Of a stretch of 64,000 nt of DNA, positions 10,427-22,588 are shown piece by piece. The translations under genes and the position numbers were made by a program. The first letter of the stretch is position 1. The number at the start of each line of letters is the position of its first letter. Source of the stretch: Hyperoodon ampullatus (Eukaryota > Chordata > Mammalia > Artiodactyla > Ziphiidae); NCBI GenBank assembly GCA_949752795.1, contig CATKHW010000562.1, positions 62,001 to 126,000 of the forward strand. Reading direction: 5' to 3'. Under the pieces are notes generated by a model, which had not been told where the DNA came from, made no database searches, and saw only the letters and a list, made by a program, of their open reading frames with translations.

Positions 10427-12165
10427 AAAAAGGGCATATGCGTTTTCTCCTGAATATATTCAGGAGAAAACGCATACGCCCTTTTTGGCCAAGCAAGCAA
10501 GCGGGCAATGCAAATCTGCACTACAAAGAAGTATCACTTCCCACCGGTCAAAAGGGACATCCACAAAATGTGTAAAAACCAGAAAGGCAAGACAGGCCCT
10601 GGAGAACAGGGAGCCTTGTTATGCTGATGGGCGGGATGTAAATTGCCAACTGCGTCTCTGGAGGAGTGTATTGTGTTCCCTAAAACAAGTAAAGAACAGA
10701 GCTACAGAGCCAAGGGCACTTCCAGTCTAGGGAATATACCTTGGGAAAACTGAAAATCAATAAGACAGAGCCACCCAAAAATTTAGGGCTGCACTGCTTA
10801 CAAGGACCTCAACTTGGGTACACCTTAAATATCCCAGGAAATATCAAAATGGTTCAAAAAATTGTGGTACTTACGTACGATGGAATATCCCTCAGCCATG
10901 AAATCAATGTCATAAGACCAGTAGCAGCAAAATGGGTGGATTCAGGTACGATGATTCTAAGTGAAATAAGTCACACAGAAAAAGAAACTTATCATAAGAT
11001 ATCACTTATGAAGATCCTGTAAACATGGCTACACTTGAACTGAGTTAGGAAAGAGGACAGTGTCTCACATTTAGAAAACACTCTTATGCCTGCTTAAGGG
11101 GGAGGGAGAGGTGGGGTGATGCATAAAACCAGAGTTTGATATAAGCACAGGTACCGTTCCAAAAACCAACTATGGAATAGACAAGACCTACACCTTCCTC
11201 AGTGAAAGGGACTCAAAACCCCATATTTCCCGCAGAGGAATATATCTGACTAGTAAGAATCTTAAAACCTATGGATTGATATGTCTCCGTAAGGGAATCA
11301 AGTTTGTCTAGACTGGCATAAACATGGCAGCAAGAATCAGCTCAAACCCACTATAAAAAGGAATTTCAAAAACAAAACAAACAAACTGGGAAATTCTTTA
11401 CAATTCCTTCAGGGTCTCTGATGAAACCTGGAATGACCCTATCTACAATGACAGCTGGATGTGGCATAAGGCTGGACACTTGGGACTGAGAGGATTGGTG
11501 AGATTGTGTGAGCAAATGCAGACCCTTTAAAGCACAAATGCCTGGCACCCATTCCATGGGTACCAACTCTCCAGGATGAAGGGAATATTACTACAGCTAT
11601 AACATGTACGGGAAACATAAAGAACGGACAAACTGTGAATACAAAAGGTTTCTAAAACTCAACGAATAGTCCCTCTCCTGGTGCTCGGGTTTGACTTTCC
11701 ATCTGCTTTACTATCAACCTCCCAACTTGGAGAGACAGCCCCTTTAACCTCCTGGTTCGAACAGGTTTCCAATTTGGCAGAGGATGAAAAGGAAGAGGGA
11801 GAACCAATGAGAGAGTAGCTGTTAGGCATTTGGACGGCCATATATCACTGTAATTTCCCGGCAGGAAGAAGAATTAACCAAAATCTCAGCCACCCACCGG
11901 GAACCAGTATAGGTCCTGAACCAAAATTTTGGACTTGCGGTCAGCTCACCAAAAACGAGTTAAAAAATGGAGCTCAGGGGCACAACAATTCAAAAACTGG
12001 CCAAATAATAAAGGACAACTAGGGTCCAAAAATCTGTTGAGGGAAGGCAACGAGGCGGACTTGAAAGCGAGGCAGAATAGAAGGAAACAGATATCAAGAG
12101 GTACGTTGGAATCGCCTTTAAATCACAGGAAGAGGGGCACAACTTCGACAATGATGCACTTGGCC
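10427..12165 (+). repeat. Monomer 7, type D
   Basis: The left palindrome arm has GGGCATATGCG, a CpG-to-CpA change at one position. D marks include AACTAGGGTCC near 12,017 and AAATCACAGG near 12,119. Its terminal segment is the sequence found again at the end of monomer 12, so it marks the left boundary of the duplicated 8,686-bp unit. Confidence 0.95.
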
Positions 12166-13902
12166 AAAAAGGGCGTATGCGTTTTCTCCTGAATATATTC
12201 AGGAGAAAACGCATACGCCCTTTTTGGCCAAGCAAGCAAGCGGGCAATGCAAATCTGCACTACAAAGAAGTATCACTTCCCACCGGTCAAAAGGGACATC
12301 CACAAAATGTGTAAAAACCAGAAAGGCAAGACAGGCCCTGGAGAACAGGGAGCCTTGTTATGCTGATGGGCGGGATGTAAATTGGCAACTGCCTCTCTGG
12401 AGGAGTATATTGTGTTCCCTAAAACAAGTAAACAACAGAGCTACAGAGCCAAGGCCACTTCCAGTCTAGGGAATATACCTTGGGAAAACTGAAAATCAAT
12501 AATACAGAGCAACCCCAAAATTTAGGGCTGCACTGCTTACAAGGACCTCAACTTGGGTACACCTTAAATATCCCAGGAAATATAAAAATGGTTCAAAAAA
12601 TTGTGGTACATACGTACGATGGAATACCCCTCAGCCATGAAATCAATGTCATAAGACCAGTAGCAGCAAAATGGGTGGATTCAGGTACGATGATTCTAAG
12701 TGAAATAAGTCACGTAGAAAAAGAAACTTATCATAAGATATCACTTATGAAGATCCTGTAAACATGGCTACACTTGAACTGAGTTAGGAAAGAGAACAGT
12801 GTCTCACATTTAGAAAACACTCTTATGCCTGCTTAAGGGGGAAGGAGAGGTGGGGTGATGCATAAAACCAGAGTGTGATATAAGCACAGGTACCGTTCCA
12901 AAAACCAACTATGGAATAGACAAGACCTACACCTTCCTCAGTGAAAGGGACTCAAAACCCCATATTTCCCGCAGAGGAATATATCTGACTAGTAAGAATC
13001 TTAAAACCTATGGATTGATATATCTCCGTAAGCGAATCAAGTGTGTCTAGAATGGCATAAACATGGCAGCGAGAATCAGCTCAAATCCACTATAAAAAGG
13101 AATTTCATAAACTAAACAAAAAAACAGGGAAATTCTTTACAATTCCTTCAGGGTCTCTGATGAAACCTGGGATCACCCTATCTACAACGACAGCTGGATG
13201 TGGCATAAGGCTGGACACTTGGGACTGAGACGATTGGTGAGATTGGGTGAGCAAATGCAGACCCTTTAAAGCAATAATGCCTGGCACCCATTCCATGGGT
13301 CCCAACTCTCCAGTTTGAAGGGAATATTACTACAGCTATAACATGTACGGGAAACCTAGAGAACGGACACACTGTGAATACGAAAGGTTTCTAAAACTCA
13401 ACGAATGGTCCCTCTCCTGGTGCTCCGGTTTGACTTTCCATCTGCTTTACTATCAACCTCCCAACTTGGAGAGACAGCCCCTTTAACCTCCTAGTTCGCA
13501 CAGGTTTCCAATTTGGCAGAGGATGAAACGGAAGAGGGAGAACCAATGAGAGAGTAGCTGTTAGGCATTTGCACGGGCACATATCACTGTAATTTCCAGG
13601 CAGGAAGAAGAATTAACCAAAGTCTCAGCCACCCACCGGGAACCAGTATAGGTCCTGAACCAAAATTTTGGTCTTGCGGTCAGCTCACCAAAAACGAGTT
13701 GAAAAATGGTGCTCAGGGGCACAGCAATTCACAAAATGGCCGAATAATAAAGGACAACTATCGTCCAAAAATCTGTTGAGGGAAGGCATCGAGGTGGACT
13801 TGAAAGCGAGGCAGAATAGCAGGAAACAGATTTCAAGAGGTACGTTGGAATCGCCTTTAAAGCACAGGAAGAGGGGCACAACTTCGACAATGATGCATTG
13901 GC
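12166..13902 (+). repeat. Monomer 8, type B1
   Basis: The palindrome is perfect. B1 marks are ATTGGCAACTG near 12,381, AATACAGAGCAACC near 12,501, ACGTAGAAAAAG near 12,712 and AACGAATGGTCC near 13,400. It replaces the A monomer that would follow D in the trimer, so the switch from trimer to B/X array lies between about 12,122 and 12,385. Confidence 0.94.
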
Positions 13903-15640
13903 AAAAAGTTCGTATGCGTTTTCTCCTGAATATATTCAGGAGAAAACACATACGCCATTTGTGGCCAAGCAAGGAAGCGGGCAATGCAAATCTGCACTAC
14001 AAAGAAGTATCACTTCCCACCGGTCAAAAGGGACATCCACAAAATGTGTAAAATCGAGAAAGGCAAGACAGGCCCTGGAGAACAGGGATCCTTGTTATGC
14101 TGATGGGCGGGATGTAAATTGCCAACTGCCTCTCTGGAGGAGTGCATTGTGTTCCCTAAAACAAGTAAAGAACAGAGCTACAGAGCCAAGGGCACTTCGA
14201 GTCTAGGGAATATACCTTGGGAAAACTGAAAATCAATAAGACAGAGCCACCCCAAAATTTAGGGCTGCACTGCTTACAAGGACCTCAACTTGGGTACACC
14301 TTAAATATCCCAGGAAATATAAAAATGGTTCAAAAAATTGTGGTACCTACGTACGATGGAATATCCCTCAGCCATGAAATCAATGTCATAAGACCAGTAG
14401 CAGCAAAATGGGTGGATTCAGGTACGATGATTCTAAGTGAAATAAGTCACACAGAAAAAGAAACTTATCATAAGATATCACTTATGAAGATCCTGTAAAC
14501 ATGGCTACACTTGAACTGAGTTAGGAAAGAGAACAGTGTCTCACATTTAGAAAACACTCTTATGCCTGCTAAGGGGGAAGGAGAGGTGGGGTGATGCATA
14601 AAACGGGAGTTTGATATAAGCACAGGTACCGTTCAAAAAACCAACTATGGAATAGACAAGACCTACACCTTCCTCAGTCAAAGGGACTCAAAACCCCATA
14701 TTTCCCGCAAAGGAATATATCTGACTAGTAAGAATCTTAAAACCTATGTATTGATATGTCTCCATAAGGGAATCAAGTGTGTCTAGACTGGCATAAACAT
14801 GGCAGCGAGAATCAGCTCAAACCCACTATAAAAAGGAATTTCAAAAACAAAACAAAAAACTGGGAAATTCTTTACAATTCCTTCAGGGTCTCTGATGAAA
14901 CCTGGAATGACCCTATCTAAAACGACAGCTGGATTTTGCATAAGGTTGGACACTTGGGACTGAGACGATTGGTGAATTTGGGTGAGCAAATGCAGACCCT
15001 TTAAAGCACAAATGCCTGGCACCCATTCCATGGGTCCAAACTCTCCAGGTTGAAGGGAAGATTACTACAGCTATAACATGTACGGAAAACCTAGAGAATG
15101 GACACAATGTGAATACGAATGGTTTCTAAAACTCAACGAATAGTCCCTCTCCTGGTGCTCCGGTTGGACTTTCCATCTGCTTTACTATCAATCTCCCAAA
15201 TTGGAGAGACAGCCCCTTTAACCTCCTGGTTCGCACAGGTTTCCAATTTGGCAGAGGATGAAAGGGAAGAGGGAGAACCAATGAGAGAGTAACTGTTAGG
15301 CATTTGGACGGGCACATATCACTCTAACTTCCCGGCAGGAAGAAGAATTAACAAAAGTCTCAGCCCCCCACCGGGAACCAGCATAGGTCCTGAACCAAAA
15401 TTTTGGACTTGCGGTCAGCTCACAAAAAAACGAGTTGAAAAATGGAGCTCAGGGGCACAGCAATTCACAAACTGGCCGAGTAATAAAGGACAACTATCGT
15501 CCAAAAATCTGTTGAGGGAAGGCAACAAGGTGGACTTGAAAGCGAGGCAGAATAGCAGGAAACAGATTTCAAGAAGTACGTTGGAATCGCCTTTAAAGCA
15601 CAGGAAGAGGGGCACAATTTCGACAATGATGCACTTGGCC
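13903..15640 (+). repeat. Monomer 9, type B2, with most degraded palindrome
   Basis: The palindrome has several changes: GGCAAAAAGTTCG on the left, and CACATACGCCATTTGTGG on the right. B2 marks are GTACCTACGTACG near 14,343 and ATTTTGCATAAGG near 14,933. A tract at about 14,567-14,710 carries type A alleles (GCTAAGGGGG, ACGGGAGTTTG, TCAGTCAAAGGG, CCCGCAAAGG). This indicates conversion from an A monomer. Confidence 0.93.
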
Positions 15641-17378
15641 AAAAAGGGCGTATGCGTTTTCTCCTGAATATATTCAGGAGAAAACGCATACGGCCTTTTT
15701 GGCCTAGCAAGCAAGCGGGCCATGCAAATCTGCACTGCAAAGAAGTATCACTTCCCACCTGTCAAAAGGGACATCAACAAAATGTGTAAAAATCAGAAAG
15801 GCAAGACAGGCCCTGGAGAACAGGGAGCCTTGTTATGCTGATGGGCGGGATGTAAATTGCCAACTGCCTCTCTGGAGGAGTACATTGTGTTCCCTAAAAC
15901 AAGTAAAGAACAGAGCTACAGAGCCAAGGGCACTTCCAGTCTAGGGAATATACGTTGGGAAAACTGAAAATCAATAAGACAGAGGCACCCCAAAATTTAG
16001 GGCTGCACTGCTTACAAGGACCTCAACTTGGGTACACCTTAAATATCCCAGGAAATATAAAAATGGTTCAAAAAATTGTGGTACATACGTACGATGGAAT
16101 ACCCCTCAGCCATGAAATCAATGTCATAAGACCAGTAGCAGCAAAATGGGTGGATTCAGGTATGATGATTCTAAGTGAAATAAGTCACAGAGAAAAAGAA
16201 ACTTATCATAAGATATCACTTATGAAGATCCTGTAAACATGGCTACACTTGAACTGAGTTAGGAAAGAGAACAGTGTCTCACATTTAGAAAACACTCTTA
16301 TGCCTGCTTAAGGGAGAAGGAGAGGTGGGGTGATGCATAAAACCAGAGTTTGATATAAGCACAGGTACCGTTCCAAAAACCAACTATGGAATAGACAAGA
16401 CCTACACCTTCCTCAGTGAAAGGGACTCAAAACCCCATATTTCCCGCAGAGGAATATATCTGACTAGTAAGAATCTTAAAACCTATGTATTGATATGTCT
16501 CCGTAAGGGAATCAAGTGTGTCTAGACTGGCATAAACATGGCAGCGAGAATCAGCTCAAACCCACTATAAAAAGGAATTTCAAAAACAAAACGAAAAAAC
16601 TGGGAAATTCTTTACAATTCCTTCAGGGTCTCTGATGAAACCTGAAAGACTCTATCTACAATGACAGCTGGATGTGGCCTAAGGAGGGACACTTGGGACT
16701 GAGACGATTGGTGAGATTGGGTGAGCAAATGCAGACCCTTTAAAGCACAAATGCCTGGCACCCATTCCATGGGTCCCAACTCTCCAGGTTGAAGGGAATA
16801 TTACTACAGCTATAACATGTACGGGAAACTTAGAGAATGGACACACTGTGAATATGAAAGGTTTCTAAAACTCAACGAATAGTCCCTCTCCTGGTGCTCT
16901 GGTTTGACTTTCCATCTGCTTCACTATCAACCTCCCAACTTGGAGAGACAGCCCCTTTAACCTCCTGGTTCACACAGGTAGCCAATTTGGCAGAGGATGA
17001 AAGGGAAAAGGGAGAACCAATGAGAGAGTAGCTGTTAGGCATTTGGACGGGCACATATTACTCTAACTTCCCGGCAGGAAGAAGAATTAACCAAAGTCTC
17101 AGCCACCCACCGGGAACCAATATAGATCCGGAACCAAAATTTTGGACTTGCGGTCAGCTCACCAAAAACGAGTTGAAAAATGGAGCTCAGGGGCACAGCA
17201 ATTCACAAACTGGCCGAGTAATAAAGGACAACTATCGTCCAAAAATCTGTTGAGGGAAGGCAACGAGGCGGACTTGAAAGCGAGGCACAATAGCAGGAAA
17301 CAGATTTCAAGAGGTACGTTGGAATCGCCTTTAAAGCACAGGAAGAGGGGCACAACTTCGACAATGATGCACTTGGTC
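15641..17378 (+). repeat. Monomer 10, type X4
   Basis: The core palindrome has one mismatch (CATACGGCC); the flank GGCCTAGC replaces GGCCAAGC. X4 marks are GTCACAGAGAAAAAG near 16,185, AAACCTGAAAGACTC near 16,639 and GAGGCACAATAGC near 17,282. CATCAACAAAATG near 15,772 is seen here and in monomer 15 only. Confidence 0.94.
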
Positions 17379-19114
17379 AAAAAGGGCGTATGCGTTTTCT
17401 CCTGAATATATTCAGGAGAAAACGCATACGCCCTTTTTGGCCAAGCAAGCAAGCGGGCAATGCAAATCTGCACTACAAAGAAGCATCACTTCCCACCGGT
17501 CAAAAGGGACATCCACAAAATGTGTAAAATCCAGAAAGGCAAGACAGGCCCTGGAGAACAGGAGCCTTGTTATGCTGATGGGCGGGATGTAAATTGCCAA
17601 CTGCCTCTGTGGAGGAGTTCATTGTGTTCCCTAAAACAAGTAAAGAACAGAGCTACAGAGCCAAGGGCACTTCCAGTCTAGGGAATATACCTTGGGAAAA
17701 CTGAATATCAATAAGACAGAGCCACCCCAAAATTTAGGGCTGCACTGCTTACAAGGACCTCAACTTGGGTACACCGTAAATATCCCAGGAAATATAAAAA
17801 TGGTTCAAAAAATGGTGGTACTTACGTACGATGGAATATCCCTCAGCCATGAAATCAATGTCATAAGACCAGTAGAAGCAAAATGGGTGGATTCAGGTAC
17901 GATGATTCTAAGTGAAATAAGTCACACAGAAAAAGAAAGTTATCATAAGATATCACTTATGAAGATCCTGTAAACATGGCTACACTTGAACTGAGTTAGG
18001 AAAGAGAAGAGTGTCTCACATTTAGAAAACACTCTTATGCCTGCTTAAGGGGAAGGAGAGGTGGGGTGATGCACAAAACCAGAGTTTGATATAAGCACAG
18101 GTACCGTTCCAAAAACCAACTCTGGAATAGACAAGACCTACAGCTTCCTCAGTGAAAGGGAGTCCAATCCCCATATTTCCCGCAGAGGAATATATCTGAC
18201 TAGTAAGAATCTTAAAAACTATGTATTGATATGTCTCCGTAAGGGAATCAAGTGTGTCTAGACTGGCATAAACATGGCAGCGAGAATCAGCTCAAACCCA
18301 CTATAAAAAGGAATTTCAAAAACAAAACAAAAAAAATGGGAAATTCTTTACAATTCCTTCAGGGTCTCTGATGAAACCTGGTATGGCCATATCTACAATG
18401 ACAGCTGGATGTGGCATAAGGCTGGACACTTGGGACTGAGAGTATTGGTGAGATTGGGTGAGCAAATGCAGACCCTTTAAAGAACAAATGCCTGGCACAG
18501 ATTCCATGGGTCCCAACTCTCCAGGTTGAAGGGAATATTACTACAGCGATAACATGTACGGGAAACTTAGAGAACGGACACACTGTGAATACGAAAGGTT
18601 TCTAAAACTCAACGAATAGTCTCTCTCCTGGTGCTCCGGTTTGACTTTCCATCTGGTTTACTATCAACCTCCCAACTTGGAGGGACGGCCCCTTTAACCT
18701 CCTGGTTCGCACGGGTTGCCAATTTGGCAGAGAATGAAAGGGAAGAGGGAGAACCAATGAGAGAGTAGCTGTTAGGCATTTGGACGGGCACATATCACTC
18801 TAATTTCCCGGCAAGAAGAAGAATTAACCAAAGACTCAGCCACCCACAGGAGCCAGTATAGGTCCTGAACCAAAATTTTGGACTTGCGGTCAGCTCACAA
18901 AAAACGAGTTGAAAAATGGAACTCAGGGGCACAGCAATTCACAAACTGGACGAGTAATAAAGGACAATTATCGTCCAAAAATCTGTTGAGGGAAGGTAAC
19001 GAGGCGGACTTGAAAGCGAGGCAGAATAGCAGGAAACAGATTTCAAGAGGTACGTTGGAATCGCCTTTAAAGCACAGGAAGAGGGGCCCAACTTCGACAA
19101 TGATGCACTTGGCC
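17379..19114 (+). repeat. Monomer 11, type X5
   Basis: The 60-bp core is perfect; the left outer flank is TTGGTC. At 1,736 bp it is the shortest class because of a one-base deletion (GAACAGGAGCC near 17,558) and a short GGGG run near 18,048. X5 marks are ACCGTAAATATC near 17,773 and AAATGGTGGTAC near 17,811. Its second half is almost the same as X1. Confidence 0.94.
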
Positions 19115-20851
19115 AAAAAGGGCGTATGCGTTTTCTCCTAAATATATTCAGGAGAAAACACATATGCCCTTTTTGGCCAAGCAAGCAAGCGGGCAATGCA
19201 AATCTGCACTACAAAGAAGTATCACTTCCCACCGGTCAAAAGGGACATCCACAAAATGTGTAAAAACCAGAAAGTCAAGACAGGCCCTGGAGAACAGGGA
19301 GCCTTGTTATGCTGATGGGCGGGATGTAAATTGCCAACTGCCTCTCTGGAGGAGTGCATTGTGTTCCCTAAAACAAGTAAAGGACAGAGCTACAGAGCCA
19401 AGGTCACTTCCAGTCTAGGGAATATACCTAAGGAAAACTGAAAATCAATAAGACAGAGCCACCTCAAAATTTAGGGCTGCACTGCTTACAAGAACCTCAA
19501 CTTGGGTACACCTTAAATATCCCAGGAAATATAAAAATGGTTCAAAAAATTGTGGTACTTACGTACGATGCAATATCCCTCAGCCATGAAATCAATGTCA
19601 TAAGACCAGTAGCAGCAAAATGGGTGGATTCAGGTACGATGATTCTAAGTGAAATAAGTCACACAGAAAAAGAAAGTTATCATAAGATATCACTTATGAA
19701 GATCCTGTAAACATGGCTACACTTGAACTGAGTTAGGAAAGAGAAGAGTGTCTCACATTTAGAAAACACTCTTATGCCTGCTTAAGGGGAAGGAGAGGTG
19801 GGGTGATGCACAAAACCAGAGTTTGATATAAGCACAGGTACCGTTCCAAAAACCAACTCTGGAATAGACAAGACCTACAGCTTCCTCAGTGAAAGGGAGT
19901 CCAATCCCCATATTTCCCGCAGAGGAATATATCTGACTAGTAAGAATCTTAAAAACTATGTATTGATATGTCTCCGTAAGGGAATCAAGTGTGTCTAGAC
20001 TGGCATAAACATGGCAGCGAGAATCAGCTCAAACCCACTATAAAAAGGAATTTCAAAAACAAAACAAAAAAAATGGGAAATTCTTTACAATTCCTTCAGG
20101 GTCTCTGATGAAACCTGGTATGGCCATATCTACAATGACAGCTGGATGTGGCATAAGGCTGGACACTTGGGACTGAGAGTATTGGTGAGATTGGGTGAGC
20201 AAATGCAGACCCTTTAAAGAACAAATGCCTGGCACAGATTCCATGGGTCCCAACTCTCCAGGTTGAAGGGAATATTACTACAGCGATAACATGTACGGGA
20301 AACTTAGAGAACGGACACACTGTGAATACGAAAGGTTTCTAAAACTCAACGAATAGTCTCTCTCCTGGTGCTCCGGTTTGACTTTCCATCTGGTTTACTA
20401 TCAACCTCCCAACTTGGAGGGACGGCCCCTTTAACCTCCTGGTTCGCACAGGTTGCCAATTTGGCAGAGAATGAAAGGGAAGAGGGAGAACCAATGAGAG
20501 AGTAGCTGTTAGGCATTTGGACGGGCACATATCACTCTAATTTCCCGGCAAGAAGAAGAATTAACCAAAGACTCAGCAACCCACAGGAGCCAGTATAGGT
20601 CCTGAACCAAAATTTTGGACTTGCGGTCAGCTCACAAAAAACGAGTTGAAAAATGGAACTCAGGGGCACAGCAATTCACAAACTGGCCGAGTAATAAAGG
20701 ACAATTATCGTCCAAAAATCTGTTGAGGGAAGGTAACGAGGCGGACTTGAAAGCGAGGCAGAATAGCAGGAAACAGATTTCAAGAGGTACGTTGGAATCG
20801 CCTTTAAATCACAGGAAGAGGGGCACAACTTCGACAATGATGCACTTGGCC
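19115..20851 (+). repeat. Monomer 12, type X1 with D-type end
   Basis: The palindrome carries CTCCTAAATATATT on the left and CACATATGCCC on the right. X1 marks are AAGGTCACTTCC near 19,401 and ACGATGCAATATC near 19,564. From 20,809 on it matches the end of monomer 7 (AAATCACAGG, GGGGCACAACTTC) rather than X1 (AAAGCACAGG, GGGGCCCAACTTC). It therefore contains the join of the 8,686-bp duplication. Confidence 0.93.
20780..20808. other. Recombination join of the 8,686-bp duplication
   Basis: The last X1-specific base to the left is T at 20,779 (AGATTTC, against AGATATC in D). The first D-specific base to the right is T at 20,809 (AAATCAC, against AAAGCAC in X1). The 29 bp between are shared by both parents and contain the CENP-B-box-like 17-mer at 20,787-20,803. 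Confidence 0.85.
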
Positions 20852-22588
20852 AAAAAGGGCGTATGCGTTTTCTCCTGAATATATTCAGGAGAAAACGCAT
20901 ACGCCCTTTTTGGCCAAGCAAGCAAGCGGGCAATGCAAATCTGCACTACAAAGAAGTATCACTTCCCACCGGTCAAAAGGGACATCCACAAAATGTGTAA
21001 AAACCAGAAAGGCAAGACAGGCCCTGGAGAACAGGGAGCCTTGTTATGCTGATGGGCGGGATGTAAATTGGCAACTGCCTCTCTGGAGGAGTATATTGTG
21101 TTCCCTAAAACAAGTAAACAACAGAGCTACAGAGCCAAGGCCACTTCCAGTCTAGGGAATATACCTTGGGAAAACTGAAAATCAATAATACAGAGCAACC
21201 CCAAAATTTAGGGCTGCACTGCTTACAAGGACCTCAACTTGGGTACACCTTAAATATCCCAGGAAATATAAAAATGGTTCAAAAAATTGTGGTACATACG
21301 TACGATGGAATACCCCTCAGCCATGAAATCAATGTCATAAGACCAGTAGCAGCAAAATGGGTGGATTCAGGTACGATGATTCTAAGTGAAATAAGTCACG
21401 TAGAAAAAGAAACTTATCATAAGATATCACTTATGAAGATCCTGTAAACATGGCTACACTTGAACTGAGTTAGGAAAGAGAACAGTGTCTCACATTTAGA
21501 AAACACTCTTATGCCTGCTTAAGGGGGAAGGAGAGGTGGGGTGATGCATAAAACCAGAGTGTGATATAAGCACAGGTACCGTTCCAAAAACCAACTATGG
21601 AATAGACAAGACCTACACCTTCCTCAGTGAAAGGGACTCAAAACCCCATATTTCCCGCAGAGGAATATATCTGACTAGTAAGAATCTTAAAACCTATGGA
21701 TTGATATATCTCCGTAAGCGAATCAAGTGTGTCTAGAATGGCATAAACATGGCAGCGAGAATCAGCTCAAATCCACTATAAAAAGGAATTTCATAAACTA
21801 AACAAAAAAACAGGGAAATTCTTTACAATTCCTTCAGGGTCTCTGATGAAACCTGGGATCACCCTATCTACAACGACAGCTGGATGTGGCATAAGGCTGG
21901 ACACTTGGGACTGAGACGATTGGTGAGATTGGGTGAGCAAATGCAGACCCTTTAAAGCAATAATGCCTGGCACCCATTCCATGGGTCCCAACTCTCCAGT
22001 TTGAAGGGAATATTACTACAGCTATAACATGTACGGGAAACCTAGAGAACGGACACACTGTGAATACGAAAGGTTTCTAAAACTCAACGAATGGTCCCTC
22101 TCCTGGTGCTCCGGTTTGACTTTCCATCTGCTTTACTATCAACCTCCCAACTTGGAGAGACAGCCCCTTTAACCTCCTAGTTCGCACAGGTTTCCAATTT
22201 GGCAGAGGATGAAACGGAAGAGGGAGAACCAATGAGAGAGTAGCTGTTAGGCATTTGCACGGGCACATATCACTGTAATTTCCAGGCAGGAAGAAGAATT
22301 AACCAAAGTCTCAGCCACCCACCGGGAACCAGTATAGGTCCTGAACCAAAATTTTGGTCTTGCGGTCAGCTCACCAAAAACGAGTTGAAAAATGGTGCTC
22401 AGGGGCACAGCAATTCACAAAATGGCCGAATAATAAAGGACAACTATCGTCCAAAAATCTGTTGAGGGAAGGCATCGAGGTGGACTTGAAAGCGAGGCAG
22501 AATAGCAGGAAACAGATTTCAAGAGGTACGTTGGAATCGCCTTTAAAGCACAGGAAGAGGGGCACAACTTCGACAATGATGCATTGGC
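20852..22588 (+). repeat. Monomer 13, type B1 (second copy)
   Basis: The palindrome is perfect. It looks identical to monomer 8 at every landmark compared, shifted by 8,686 bp. Confidence 0.94.

Larger units (their letters stand above)
1738..12165 (+). repeat. Higher-order repeat, A-C-D trimer, two rounds (period 5,214 bp)
   Basis: Monomers 2-3-4 (1738-6951) and 5-6-7 (6952-12165) repeat in type order A, C, D. A carries GCTAAGGGGG, one base shorter than the other types, and ACGGGAGTTTG. C carries ATGTATACAAC and GGTACCTTGC. D carries AACTAGGGTCC and AAATCACAGG near its end. Monomer starts are offset by exactly 5,214 bp for all three pairs. The two rounds differ at scattered single bases, more than the pentamer copies to the right do, so this trimer looks older. 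The extra A monomer at 1-1737 breaks the pattern on the left. Confidence 0.88.

Noticed and set aside
13668..14051. 127-codon frame in B1/B2 monomers (also 22354-22737)
   Set aside because: It is created by a base loss beside the degraded palindrome, fusing two frames that are separate elsewhere. It starts with TTG and crosses a monomer boundary.
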